Shown one piece after another: positions 1 through 6,029 of a stretch of 32,406 nucleotides of DNA. How positions within the stretch are numbered: the first letter of the stretch is position 1; every line of letters starts with the position of its first letter. The translations under genes and the position numbers were made by a program. The notes beneath the pieces are model-generated. The model was not told where the DNA came from. It saw only the letters and a program-made list of their open reading frames with translations, and searched no databases. Origin of the DNA: Desulfobacteraceae bacterium RAAP-1 (GTDB taxonomy: Bacteria; Desulfobacterota; Desulfobacteria; Desulfobacterales; Desulfatirhabdiaceae). Location of the stretch: contig LKPX01000039.1 in assembly GCA_001443525.1 (NCBI GenBank), positions 1 through 32,406 on the forward strand. Reading direction: 5' to 3'.

Positions 1-86
1 TACGCTTCATTCCTAAGGATTTGCACGCCTTTCCTGCGAACATTTTACGAAGCCGTCTGAAAATCGACTTTTTACGAAAGCATCAT
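1..86 (-). repeat. Dispersed intergenic repeat, copy A (cut by window edge)
   Basis: Read on the minus strand, it carries CTTTCGTAAAAAGTC, then GACGGCTTCGTAAAATG, then a GCAGG..GCAAATCC stretch, in the same order as the fuller copy at 5420-5576. The left part is outside the window. The stop codon of the yejE-like gene (83-85) lies inside the outer ATGATGC part of the element, so the repeat begins where the coding region ends. It is probably a non-autonomous mobile or REP-like element; no transposase is seen. Confidence 0.75.
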
Positions 87-1123
87 TCATAAGTTGTGTA
101 AAGTTTTGGATCAAACGCTTCCCGGACCGCCTCGCCGATGAATGTGACCAGAATCAGGGTAATTACCATCGCGGCAATGACCGATCCTGAAATCCACCAG
201 GCATCCATGTTGTCCCACCCTTGTTGCAGAAGTTCGCCCCAGCTTGGTGTCGGCGGCAAGAGACCAAAGCCCAGATAGTCTAGAGAGGTCAGCGCGACAA
301 TGCCGCCGGCGATTGAAAATGGTGCATAGGTGACAATCACGGAAACGACATTGGGAATAATATGCTTGAAAATAATACGAAAATCCGAACCTCCCAGGGC
401 TTTTGCCGCCAGCACGTATTCCCTTTCCCGTTCCTTGTACGTGGCGGTGCGCATGGTCCAGGTCAAGCTGGTCCATCCAAAGCACACCATGATCAAAATC
501 AGGAGAAAGAAACTGGGAACCACAATTGAGGAGATAATGATAATGACATAAAGAAACGGGACATTGGACCAGATTTCAATAAATCGCTGGAAAACCAAAT
601 CAAAGGCTCCTCCCCAATATCCCATGATGCACCCTAGCGAAACGCCGACCGTATAATTAAATATCAGAAGGATCAGTGAAAAAAAGATGGTAATTCGGAA
701 TCCATATACGAGTCTTGCGACAATATCCCGGCCGGAACTGTCGGTGCCCAGAAAATGACGGTCCGCAAATGACGGAGGGAAAGGGGGATACACATGTTCA
801 TGAAGGTCGTTTTCGTAAGGGTTGAAAGGCACCGGCGGCATCAATACCCAGTTACCTGCGTTTTCTTTTTGAAACTGGAGGGAAAGCTTCCGGTAGTTGG
901 TTTCATAGGGGTAGTTCAGGCCAAAGCGCGTTCCGGGAATCATTTCTTCGTAGGTCGGAAAATAATAATGCCCCTGATACTTTACTACGAGCGCCCGGCT
1001 GTTGACCAGAAGCTCCGCCATCAGCGATGCTGCAATCAATATGCAAAAAATAATAAACGCGTAATATCCGCGGGATATTGCTTTAAAGCGGCGCAGTTTT
1101 TTTTGTGTCAGGGGGCTGAACAT
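83..1123 (-). CDS. yejE: YejE-type oligopeptide/microcin C ABC transporter permease
   Basis: 346 aa inner-membrane permease of the OppC/DppC class, closest in layout to YejE, which with YejB forms the channel of a peptide (microcin C in E. coli) importer. Visible features are one N-terminal membrane helix (about residues 21-40), a long periplasmic segment holding the YejE-typical VKYQGHYYFPTY (48-57), LGTDSSGRDIVARLVYG (125-141), four or five further helices and the EAA-loop AAKALGGSDFRIIFKHIIPN (239-258) that docks on the ATPase. It ends with the family-typical GEAVREAFDPK. It follows the yejB-like gene by 20 nt on the same strand, so they are co-transcribed. The ATPase (YejF) would be expected just beyond the left edge. 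The nearest purine-rich site (GGGGAG) is about 15 nt upstream, so the start is slightly uncertain. Confidence 0.9.
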   Translation of the reverse strand: MFSPLTQKKLRRFKAISRGYYAFIIFCILIAASLMAELLVNSRALVVKYQGHYYFPTYEEMIPGTRFGLNYPYETNYRKLSLQFQKENAGNWVLMPPVPFNPYENDLHEHVYPPFPPSFADRHFLGTDSSGRDIVARLVYGFRITIFFSLILLIFNYTVGVSLGCIMGYWGGAFDLVFQRFIEIWSNVPFLYVIIIISSIVVPSFFLLILIMVCFGWTSLTWTMRTATYKEREREYVLAAKALGGSDFRIIFKHIIPNVVSVIVTYAPFSIAGGIVALTSLDYLGFGLLPPTPSWGELLQQGWDNMDAWWISGSVIAAMVITLILVTFIGEAVREAFDPKLYTTYE

Positions 1124-1143
1124 TACAATATTGGCGCTCCCCG

Positions 1144-2184
1144 CTACTGCCTGTATCCGAACCGCACCCGAGGATCCATCAGTGCTACGCAGATATCAGA
1201 GAGGATGTTCCCCATCATGAACAGCAGGGAAGAGATAACCAGTATTCCCATGACCACAGGATAATCCCTGTCGATGACGGATTCATATCCGAGAAGGCCC
1301 ATTCCATTGATATTGAATACTTTTTCAATCAGAAAAGAACCACTCAAAATAATGGATAAATTGTCTCCGAATGTTGTGGCGACTGGAATCAGGCTGTTGC
1401 GCAAGGCGTGACGAAACACGGCTTTTTTAAAAGAAAGCCCTTTGGCGATGGCTGTTCGGACATAATCGGATGCCAGATTGTCCATGAGAGCGTTTTTCAC
1501 AAGAAGCGTCAGCACTGAAAAAGACCCCAGCACATACGCTGTCAGAGGGAGTGCTGTATGCCAGAGAATATCGGCGGCTTTGTGGATGAGCGTAAAATCT
1601 TCGAAATCGTCGCTTACCAGCCCCCCCAGCGGGAAAATTCCCCAATGGGAAGACAGGAGCAGCAAAAGCAGCACCCCCGCCACCCAGCCGGGAATGGCAT
1701 ATCCGGTAAAAACCGCGGCTGAGGAGATGTTGTCATACATGCTGTGGTGCCGCACCGCCTTGGATATTCCCAGGGGAATGCAGATTCCATAGACCATGAC
1801 CATTGAAATAAACCCGAAATACAAGGAAATGGGGATTCGGCTGCAAATCATATCCCAGACTGGTTCGTAGTAGCGGGTGGATGTCCCCAGATTGCCGTGA
1901 AGCACCTTCCATAACCACTGACCATAACTGATCCACACGGGCTTGTCGAATCCATAATAGGCTTTTAACATTTGAATCTGGTCGGCGGAAAGCGGCTGGC
2001 TCTGACGCTCATTGCCGCTTCCTGCTGACGGCCCCCCTTCCCGGGTGCGCATTTGCTGGGCTTCGAGCATCATACGCTCCACAGGGCCTCCGGGCACCAT
2101 CCGGGTGATGGCGAACACCAGCAGGGTGATTCCCAGAAAGGTGGGGAATATCAGCAGGATTCTTCGGATGAAATAAGCGGTCAC
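1144..2184 (-). CDS. yejB: YejB-type oligopeptide/microcin C ABC transporter permease
   Basis: 346 aa inner-membrane permease of the DppB/OppB class. The N-terminus RRILLIFPTFLGITLLVFAI forms the first helix and is followed by the RMVPGGP signature (28-34). A YejB-like periplasmic insertion follows (about 35-110, with LKAYYGFDKP). The EAA loop IAKGLSFKKAVFRHALRNS lies near 245-263 and the C-terminus ends LMDPRVRFGYRQ. The start codon is GTG (2182-2184), with AGGA about 10 nt upstream. It begins only 3 nt after the stop of the Tim44-domain gene, so the SD lies inside that gene's end and translation is probably coupled. It pairs with the yejE-like gene downstream. The usual yejA substrate-binding gene is not next to it; a Tim44-domain gene takes that position. 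Confidence 0.9.
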   Translation of the reverse strand: MTAYFIRRILLIFPTFLGITLLVFAITRMVPGGPVERMMLEAQQMRTREGGPSAGSGNERQSQPLSADQIQMLKAYYGFDKPVWISYGQWLWKVLHGNLGTSTRYYEPVWDMICSRIPISLYFGFISMVMVYGICIPLGISKAVRHHSMYDNISSAAVFTGYAIPGWVAGVLLLLLLSSHWGIFPLGGLVSDDFEDFTLIHKAADILWHTALPLTAYVLGSFSVLTLLVKNALMDNLASDYVRTAIAKGLSFKKAVFRHALRNSLIPVATTFGDNLSIILSGSFLIEKVFNINGMGLLGYESVIDRDYPVVMGILVISSLLFMMGNILSDICVALMDPRVRFGYRQ

Positions 2185-2187
2185 CAG

Positions 2188-3168
2188 CTATTTTTCCTGT
2201 ATGCCTTCCAGCTTCCACAGCGTTGAGGCAACGGGGCGTGCGAACGTCCAGTATTCCTCAAATTTTACAGGCTGAGAAGGGTCGCCCTTGACGACATTGC
2301 CGCTGGTCTCCTCGACCATATAATCCAGGAGATTGGCTGTAAACAGCACTTTAATATAGACTTCCTGCCCTTCCTGCCCCGCATCCGCAATTTCGATATG
2401 GCGCACCGCAATGTTTTCGAGGCGGTTGATCAGACCTTTCTGCTTGAGTTCCGCGAATTTGGCGTCATATTCCGACTTTAATTGCTGGCCGATGAGGCCC
2501 TGAACCGAAGCCGTATCCCGACGCATCCACGCAGCCTGTACCTTGAAAAACACATCCTGCGCGATTTCTTTGAATTTTTCGGGGTCAAAGTCTGGTTCCG
2601 ACTGGCGGAGGAAATAAAAATCATCTCCTGAAGCGTTCACTGCCTGAGGCGGAACCGGGGGCGGCCCGGGAAATCCGCTGCTTTGGACATCTCCAGTGGA
2701 AAAAGGGTTGAACGGCGAAGACATGTTTTTGGAACCCATATTGGGTTTAATGAAGCGCTTGTACAGAAAATACCCCAGCCCTCCCAGAATCAGAAGGTCA
2801 AACAGGCCGAAACCTCCGCCCCCTCCGCCGTAATTGCCATGACCGCCGCTGTATCCGGATCGACCAAAGAGCATATTGCCCACAAGACCTCCGACCAGTC
2901 CTCCCCCAACGCCTCGCCAGAAACTGCTGCCGCCGTTGTTACCGGGGGAAGAATTGAAATATCTGCCGGATGATGGCGGGGGCGGCGGTATGGATGAGCC
3001 CCCGAATGATCTCGAAGTACTTCTGCCGAAACCGCCGCCTGATCCGCCAAAAGAGCGGCCTCCTCCGGAAGAGCGCGCATCAGAGAGATCGGGCATTCCC
3101 ATGAGTATGGTCACAATGGCGGCAAGAATCCACAGGAAACATCGTCGTTTTTTCAACGCGTTCATCAT
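2188..3168 (-). CDS. Tim44-like domain membrane protein with Gly/Ser-rich N-terminus
   Basis: 326 aa. A hydrophobic N-terminal segment (about residues 11-26, signal peptide or anchor) leads into a very Gly/Ser/Pro-rich low-complexity stretch (33-120). A second hydrophobic helix (122-139, FGLFDLLILGGLGYFLYK) and a proline-rich linker follow, then a soluble C-terminal region from about 185 to the end. The pattern there (FKEIAQDVFFKVQAAWMRRD ... EEYWTFARP) is that of the bacterial Tim44/MBA1-like domain (PF04280 type). Its biochemical role in bacteria is not settled. The start is well supported: GGAGGTGAAAG precedes tandem ATG codons, and the start overlaps the purN stop by 4 nt, indicating translational coupling. 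The gene runs on into yejB. The GC-rich repeats create several spurious antisense frames. Confidence 0.85.
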   Translation of the reverse strand: MMNALKKRRCFLWILAAIVTILMGMPDLSDARSSGGGRSFGGSGGGFGRSTSRSFGGSSIPPPPPSSGRYFNSSPGNNGGSSFWRGVGGGLVGGLVGNMLFGRSGYSGGHGNYGGGGGGFGLFDLLILGGLGYFLYKRFIKPNMGSKNMSSPFNPFSTGDVQSSGFPGPPPVPPQAVNASGDDFYFLRQSEPDFDPEKFKEIAQDVFFKVQAAWMRRDTASVQGLIGQQLKSEYDAKFAELKQKGLINRLENIAVRHIEIADAGQEGQEVYIKVLFTANLLDYMVEETSGNVVKGDPSQPVKFEEYWTFARPVASTLWKLEGIQEK

Positions 3169-3968
3169 CTTTCACCTCCAGATGGGTTTCGAGCGATTTT
3201 TACGATCGTCCGGGTAATAGTTGCACCGCTGGGCAATATGAATGTTTCAGGAAGGACCTGTAATCTGCCTTCCGCAAACATCTGGATGCATTCCGGATAG
3301 AGGCGCCACTCCTGTTCAAGCCCCTTGCGGCGCACCGTTTCTATGGTGTCGTCCGGCATAATCGGAAAAGTTCGCTGCCCGATAATAGGTCCGGAATCTT
3401 CCCCATAGTCCACAAAATGTACAGTGCAACCGCCAACCTTGCATCCATAGCGGAAGGTATCTCCGTAGCCATCGGTTCCGGGGAACGCCGGCAGAATGGC
3501 GGGATGGATATTCATGATTCGTGGTATTTCTGCACGGACATTGATCCGGTCGATCAGGTAAGGGGTCAGGTTGCGCATGAACCCGGCCAGTACGAGCAGG
3601 TCGAAATCGAAGATACGTATCCGCCTCAGTAATTCGGATTCCGCAATTGCCCGGGATTTCAGAAATGCTTCAATACGTGCAACCGGCGTGTTTCCAGGGA
3701 AAATGTGCTGTTTGTTCAGACATTCCTGAAGATTGAAGTCATTGGGCAGCGCGTAACGGTGAAACTGCTGGATAATTCGGCTGTAATCCACCACAAAATC
3801 TGGGATCCCATGTTTTACAGCCCGGCTCAAACCAGCCGCTTCCGGTGTGTCTGATCCGACAAAAGCCACGACGGCATTGATAGAATGAGATTCACAGGCG
3901 TCGATAATTGCCTGAAGGTTACTGCCCCCTCCGGAAATTAGAACGCCGATACGGATTATAGGCTGCAT
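3165..3968 (-). CDS. purN: Phosphoribosylglycinamide formyltransferase (PurN) with an insertion
   Basis: 267 aa, folate-dependent GAR transformylase of de novo purine synthesis (10-formyl-THF + GAR to FGAR). The N-terminal phosphate loop ISGGGSNLQAII (11-22) is present, and so are the catalytic residues: N153 and H155 in MNIHPAILP, and the aspartate in GEDSGP (D191). VGGCTVHFVD matches the family core. PurN is usually about 190-210 aa; the extra length is an insertion at about 66-115 between the second strand and DFDLLVLAGFM, plus a C-terminal tail of about 25 residues. I start at the second in-frame Met because GGAG sits 6 nt upstream of it; the first ATG (3980) overlaps that SD. Its stop overlaps the start of the Tim44-domain gene. 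Confidence 0.9.
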   Translation of the reverse strand: MQPIIRIGVLISGGGSNLQAIIDACESHSINAVVAFVGSDTPEAAGLSRAVKHGIPDFVVDYSRIIQQFHRYALPNDFNLQECLNKQHIFPGNTPVARIEAFLKSRAIAESELLRRIRIFDFDLLVLAGFMRNLTPYLIDRINVRAEIPRIMNIHPAILPAFPGTDGYGDTFRYGCKVGGCTVHFVDYGEDSGPIIGQRTFPIMPDDTIETVRRKGLEQEWRLYPECIQMFAEGRLQVLPETFILPSGATITRTIVKIARNPSGGER

Positions 3969-4003
3969 TCTCGTCTCCATCCATCAGATAACGTTCATAT
4001 ATC

Positions 4004-4017
4004 CATCAATATTGATG
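4004..4017. promoter_or_regulatory. 14-nt perfect palindrome, possible operator
   Basis: CATCAATATTGATG is a perfect palindrome in the divergent gap between purN and trxA, about 36 nt upstream of the purN start and directly beside repeat copy B. Its position would suit an operator for the purN operon. No regulator is identified and it could be chance. Confidence 0.25.
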
Positions 4018-4120
4018 CCTTCGTAAAATGTTCGCAGGCAAGGCACGCAAATCCGCAAGGAATGAAGCGTGCTTTGCATACGGTGTAATCGAAGGATGCG
4101 GACTTTTTATGAAGTCGTCA
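4014..4120 (+). repeat. Dispersed intergenic repeat, copy B
   Basis: About 107 bp in the divergent purN/trxA gap. The left end CTTCGTAAAATGTTCGCAGG and right end GCGGACTTTTTATGAAGTCG are imperfect inverted repeats. The interior GCAAATCCGCAAGGAATG matches copies C and E. The trxA promoter begins immediately after its right end. Confidence 0.75.
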
Positions 4121-4123
4121 ACA

Positions 4124-4152
4124 TTGACATTATACAATCATGATACTATAGT
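4124..4152 (+). promoter_or_regulatory. Sigma70-type promoter of trxA
   Basis: TTGACA (4124-4129), a 17-nt spacer and TATAGT (4147-4152) match the consensus at 6/6 and 5/6. Transcription would start near 4159, giving a leader of about 35 nt to the trxA ATG at 4193. Confidence 0.7.
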
Positions 4153-4192
4153 CACATACAATAATAAATCATTTTATGAAAGGAAACAGGCT

Positions 4193-4522
4193 ATGTCGGA
4201 AAACGTTCTTGAAATCAGTGACAGCAATTTTGAAACGGGTGTCTTGCAGGAACCAATGCCGGTGCTGGTGGATTTCTGGGCGCCGTGGTGCGGACCATGC
4301 CGGGCTATCGGACCTGTCGTCGAGGAACTCGCCGGCAAATTTGGCAATCAGCTCAAGTTCAAAAAGTGCAATGTGGACGATAATCCTGTGACTCCATCCA
4401 AATATGGTATTAAATCAATTCCTACCTTGATTTTTTTCAAGAATGGAAAGGTATTTAATCAACTGGTCGGAGCGGTGGCCAAATCTAAACTGGAAGATAT
4501 GATTCGCAGCGTTTTGGAGTGA
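4193..4522 (+). CDS. trxA: Thioredoxin
   Basis: 109 aa, full-length thioredoxin, a cytosolic disulfide reductase recharged by thioredoxin reductase. The active site WCGPC is at residues 32-36 (C33, C36), DFWAPWCGPCRAIGP is canonical and the cis-proline lies in SIPTLIFF (P77). The frame is open upstream to 4028, but that part only reads through repeat copy B and lies ahead of the promoter. ATG 4193 has AAAGGAAACAG upstream and begins the conserved domain. It has its own promoter and is followed by a strong hairpin, so it is probably monocistronic. It could instead be named a thioredoxin-family protein, but the motif and length fit TrxA well. Confidence 0.95.
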   Translation: MSENVLEISDSNFETGVLQEPMPVLVDFWAPWCGPCRAIGPVVEELAGKFGNQLKFKKCNVDDNPVTPSKYGIKSIPTLIFFKNGKVFNQLVGAVAKSKLEDMIRSVLE

Positions 4523-4550
4523 TGTCGCCTTCCTGATATTTGTTATCATC

Positions 4551-4605
4551 CCGTCGCAGCAAAGCATTCTCCATGTAGTCATTGGGGAGAATTTTGCTGC
4601 GACGG
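4551..4605 (+). terminator. Strong hairpin between trxA and bamD
   Basis: CCGTCGCAGCAAA pairs with TTTGCTGCGACGG (13 bp). After a 2-nt bulge, ATTCTCC pairs with GGAGAAT, giving about 20 bp around an 11-nt loop. Only TTT follows, so it is a weak intrinsic terminator by U-tract but a very stable stem. It begins about 28 nt after the trxA stop and may end trxA transcripts or protect their 3' end. Confidence 0.6.
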
Positions 4606-4643
4606 TTTCATGCCATAACTTCTAATAGACCTTTTCCATTTCC

Positions 4644-5336
4644 ATGAAATATAAACTGATAGTCCCCATAATGGCTTTGCTGCTTTTTACTGGCTGTGCC
4701 TGGTTTTTTGATAAAAACATGGATGAAAAAACTGCGCAGGAACTGGTAAACGATGGCATGGAGGCGTTTAACAGTCAGCAATACCGCACGGCTGTTGAAT
4801 CGTTCCAAAAGCTGAAAGACTGGTATCCTTTCAGTAAATATGCCATTCTGGCGGAGCTCAAAATTGCCGATTCTCGTTATTACATGGAGGAATATGGAGC
4901 GGCGGCTGTCGCATATGATTCTTTCGAAAGCCTGCATCCGCGTAACGATGCCATTCCCTATGTTATTTTTCAACTGGGTATGTGCTATATCCATCAATTG
5001 GAAAGTGTTGACAGAGATCAGACGTCAGCCAAAAAAGCCATTGAAATATTCAGCCGCCTTAAAAAGTCCTATCCCGATTCCAAATATGCCACTCAGGCTG
5101 ACGCCTATATCTGGCAGGCCACTAAAAACCTTGCGGCCCATGAGTTTTATATCGGAGAATTTTACTTTAAAAATAAACATTACAAAGCTGCGGTTGTTCG
5201 CTTTAAAGCGGTTGTTGCAGACTTTCCGGATGTCGGTCTTAACCAGAGAGCCTTGGAATATATTTCCAAGTGCGAAGATGCCGTGGCCAACCCGAAGAAT
5301 GCTTCAGAGAAGCCCTGGTGGAAGAGACTGTTATAA
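4644..5336 (+). CDS. bamD: Outer membrane assembly lipoprotein BamD (YfiO family)
   Basis: 230 aa. A lipoprotein signal peptide ends in LLFTGC, with C18 as the lipidated residue. The rest is helical TPR-like repeats typical of BamD: AFNSQQYRTAVESFQKLKDWYPFSKYA, then YGAAAVAYDSFESLHP, a SAKKAIEIFSRL unit and a final YKAAVVRFKAVVADFPD unit, ending in a basic tail. BamD is the essential lipoprotein of the BAM complex that, with BamA, inserts beta-barrel proteins into the outer membrane, so the host is diderm. The length matches the family. No convincing SD is visible before the ATG. It follows a strong hairpin after trxA, so it may have its own, unrecognised promoter. Repeat copy C follows its 3' end. 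Confidence 0.9.
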   Translation: MKYKLIVPIMALLLFTGCAWFFDKNMDEKTAQELVNDGMEAFNSQQYRTAVESFQKLKDWYPFSKYAILAELKIADSRYYMEEYGAAAVAYDSFESLHPRNDAIPYVIFQLGMCYIHQLESVDRDQTSAKKAIEIFSRLKKSYPDSKYATQADAYIWQATKNLAAHEFYIGEFYFKNKHYKAAVVRFKAVVADFPDVGLNQRALEYISKCEDAVANPKNASEKPWWKRLL

Positions 5337-5419
5337 CGCTTGGTTTGGGTGTTTCCCCATTGCAATGTGTCAGTGGCGATGTGACGTTATATCCGGTGAC
5401 TTCGTGTAAAGACATAAAA

Positions 5420-5576
5420 ATGATACCTTCGTAAAAAGTCGATTTTTTGACGGCTTCGTAAAATGTTCGCAGGCAAGACGCGCAAATCCGCAAGGAATGG
5501 AGGCGTACTTGTGGTACGCTGCAATGACGAAGGATGTGGCGCTGGCGTAGCATGCGGACTTTTTACGAAGTCGTCA
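5420..5576 (+). repeat. Dispersed intergenic repeat, copy C (best-preserved copy)
   Basis: An outer arm ATGATACCTTCGTAAAAAGT (from 5420) is followed by a core at 5448-5576. The core's ends, TGACGGCTTCGTAAAATGTT and (read inward from the right on the minus strand) TGACGACTTCGTAAAAAGTC, form imperfect inverted repeats of about 27 nt with about four mismatches. The interior has a GGCGTAC..GTACGCT hairpin followed by GCAATGACGAAGGATG. It has no coding capacity. It lies between bamD and rpmB. Confidence 0.8.
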
Positions 5577-5584
5577 AAAATGAC

Positions 5585-5613
5585 TTTACAGAAAGATGCT
5601 TTTGAGATAGAAG
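5585..5613 (+). promoter_or_regulatory. Possible rpmB promoter
   Basis: TTTACA (5585-5590), 17 nt, TAGAAG (5608-5613). The match to sigma70 consensus is moderate. It sits just after repeat copy C and about 40 nt before the rpmB start. Confidence 0.35.
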
Positions 5614-5655
5614 GCACAATTCAGTTTTTTTAACGTCATGAAGAGGAGTATGGAG

Positions 5656-5847
5656 ATGTCAAAAATTTGTGAAATATGTGGGAAAAAACCCTTGACCGGT
5701 TGCCATGTCAGTCATGCACATAACGTTAACAAGCGCAGGTTTAATCCAAATCTTCAACGGGTTCGATCTGTCAGAAATGGAATTGTTCGGAAAATTCTGG
5801 TCTGTACCAACTGTATAAAGTCCGGGCGTATCGTCAAGGCCCCTTGA
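5656..5847 (+). CDS. rpmB: 50S ribosomal protein L28
   Basis: 63 aa. [19 protein letters not shown] at the N-terminus and [10 protein letters not shown] near the C-terminus are the L28 signatures. C5, C8, C50 and C53 form two CxxC pairs, so this is the zinc-binding (C+) form. The frame opens at 5638, but GAGGAG at 5643-5648 is placed 7 nt before the ATG at 5656, and MSKIC is the usual start. The gene stands alone rather than with rpmG. It is flanked by repeat copies C and D, with a cruciform-like stem just after its stop. Confidence 0.95.
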   Translation: MSKICEICGKKPLTGCHVSHAHNVNKRRFNPNLQRVRSVRNGIVRKILVCTNCIKSGRIVKAP

Positions 5848-5860
5848 TTGATAGCATTTT

Positions 5861-5909
5861 AGAAAGTTCAATTTCAGCATTGCACTTGAATGCAGAGATT
5901 GAACTTTCT
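5861..5909. terminator. Stem-loop between convergent rpmB and rel
   Basis: AGAAAGTTCAAT (5861-5872) pairs perfectly with ATTGAACTTTCT (5898-5909). The loop contains a smaller GCATT/AATGC stem. No U-tract follows on the plus strand. Its place between two convergent genes suggests a bidirectional 3'-end structure, possibly a terminator. Confidence 0.5.
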
Positions 5910-5929
5910 GTAGAGTCATATCAGCAGAC

Positions 5930-6029
5930 TTTCCGCAAATTCGAAGGAACGAAGCAGCATATTTTGTCGTACGCTGCAATGACGAAGGATATAACGTAGC
6001 GCATATGCGGACTTTTTTACGAAGGCATC
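5930..6029 (+). repeat. Dispersed intergenic repeat, copy D (degenerate left end)
   Basis: It contains GTACGCTGCAATGACGAAGG and GCGGACTTTTTTACGAAGGC, both shared with copy C; the left end is eroded. Its right end (GGCATC) directly touches the rel stop codon at 6030-6032. Confidence 0.7.

Noticed and set aside
1-86. Repeat ends as intrinsic terminators
   Set aside because: TTTTTACGAAG lies inside the repeat and is not preceded by a self-sufficient stem in each copy; shared ends in both orientations fit an element better.
2683-3217. Open frames antisense to the Tim44-domain gene
   Set aside because: They arise from GC-rich Gly/Ser/Pro codons; the composition is low complexity and the Tim44 frame has the strong SD and domain.
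4028-4192. N-terminal extension of the thioredoxin frame
   Set aside because: It reads through repeat copy B and the promoter; a well-placed SD and the conserved domain begin at 4193.
5239-5617. Minus-strand open frames across the bamD end and copy C
   Set aside because: They are translations of the non-coding repeat and the opposite strand of bamD.
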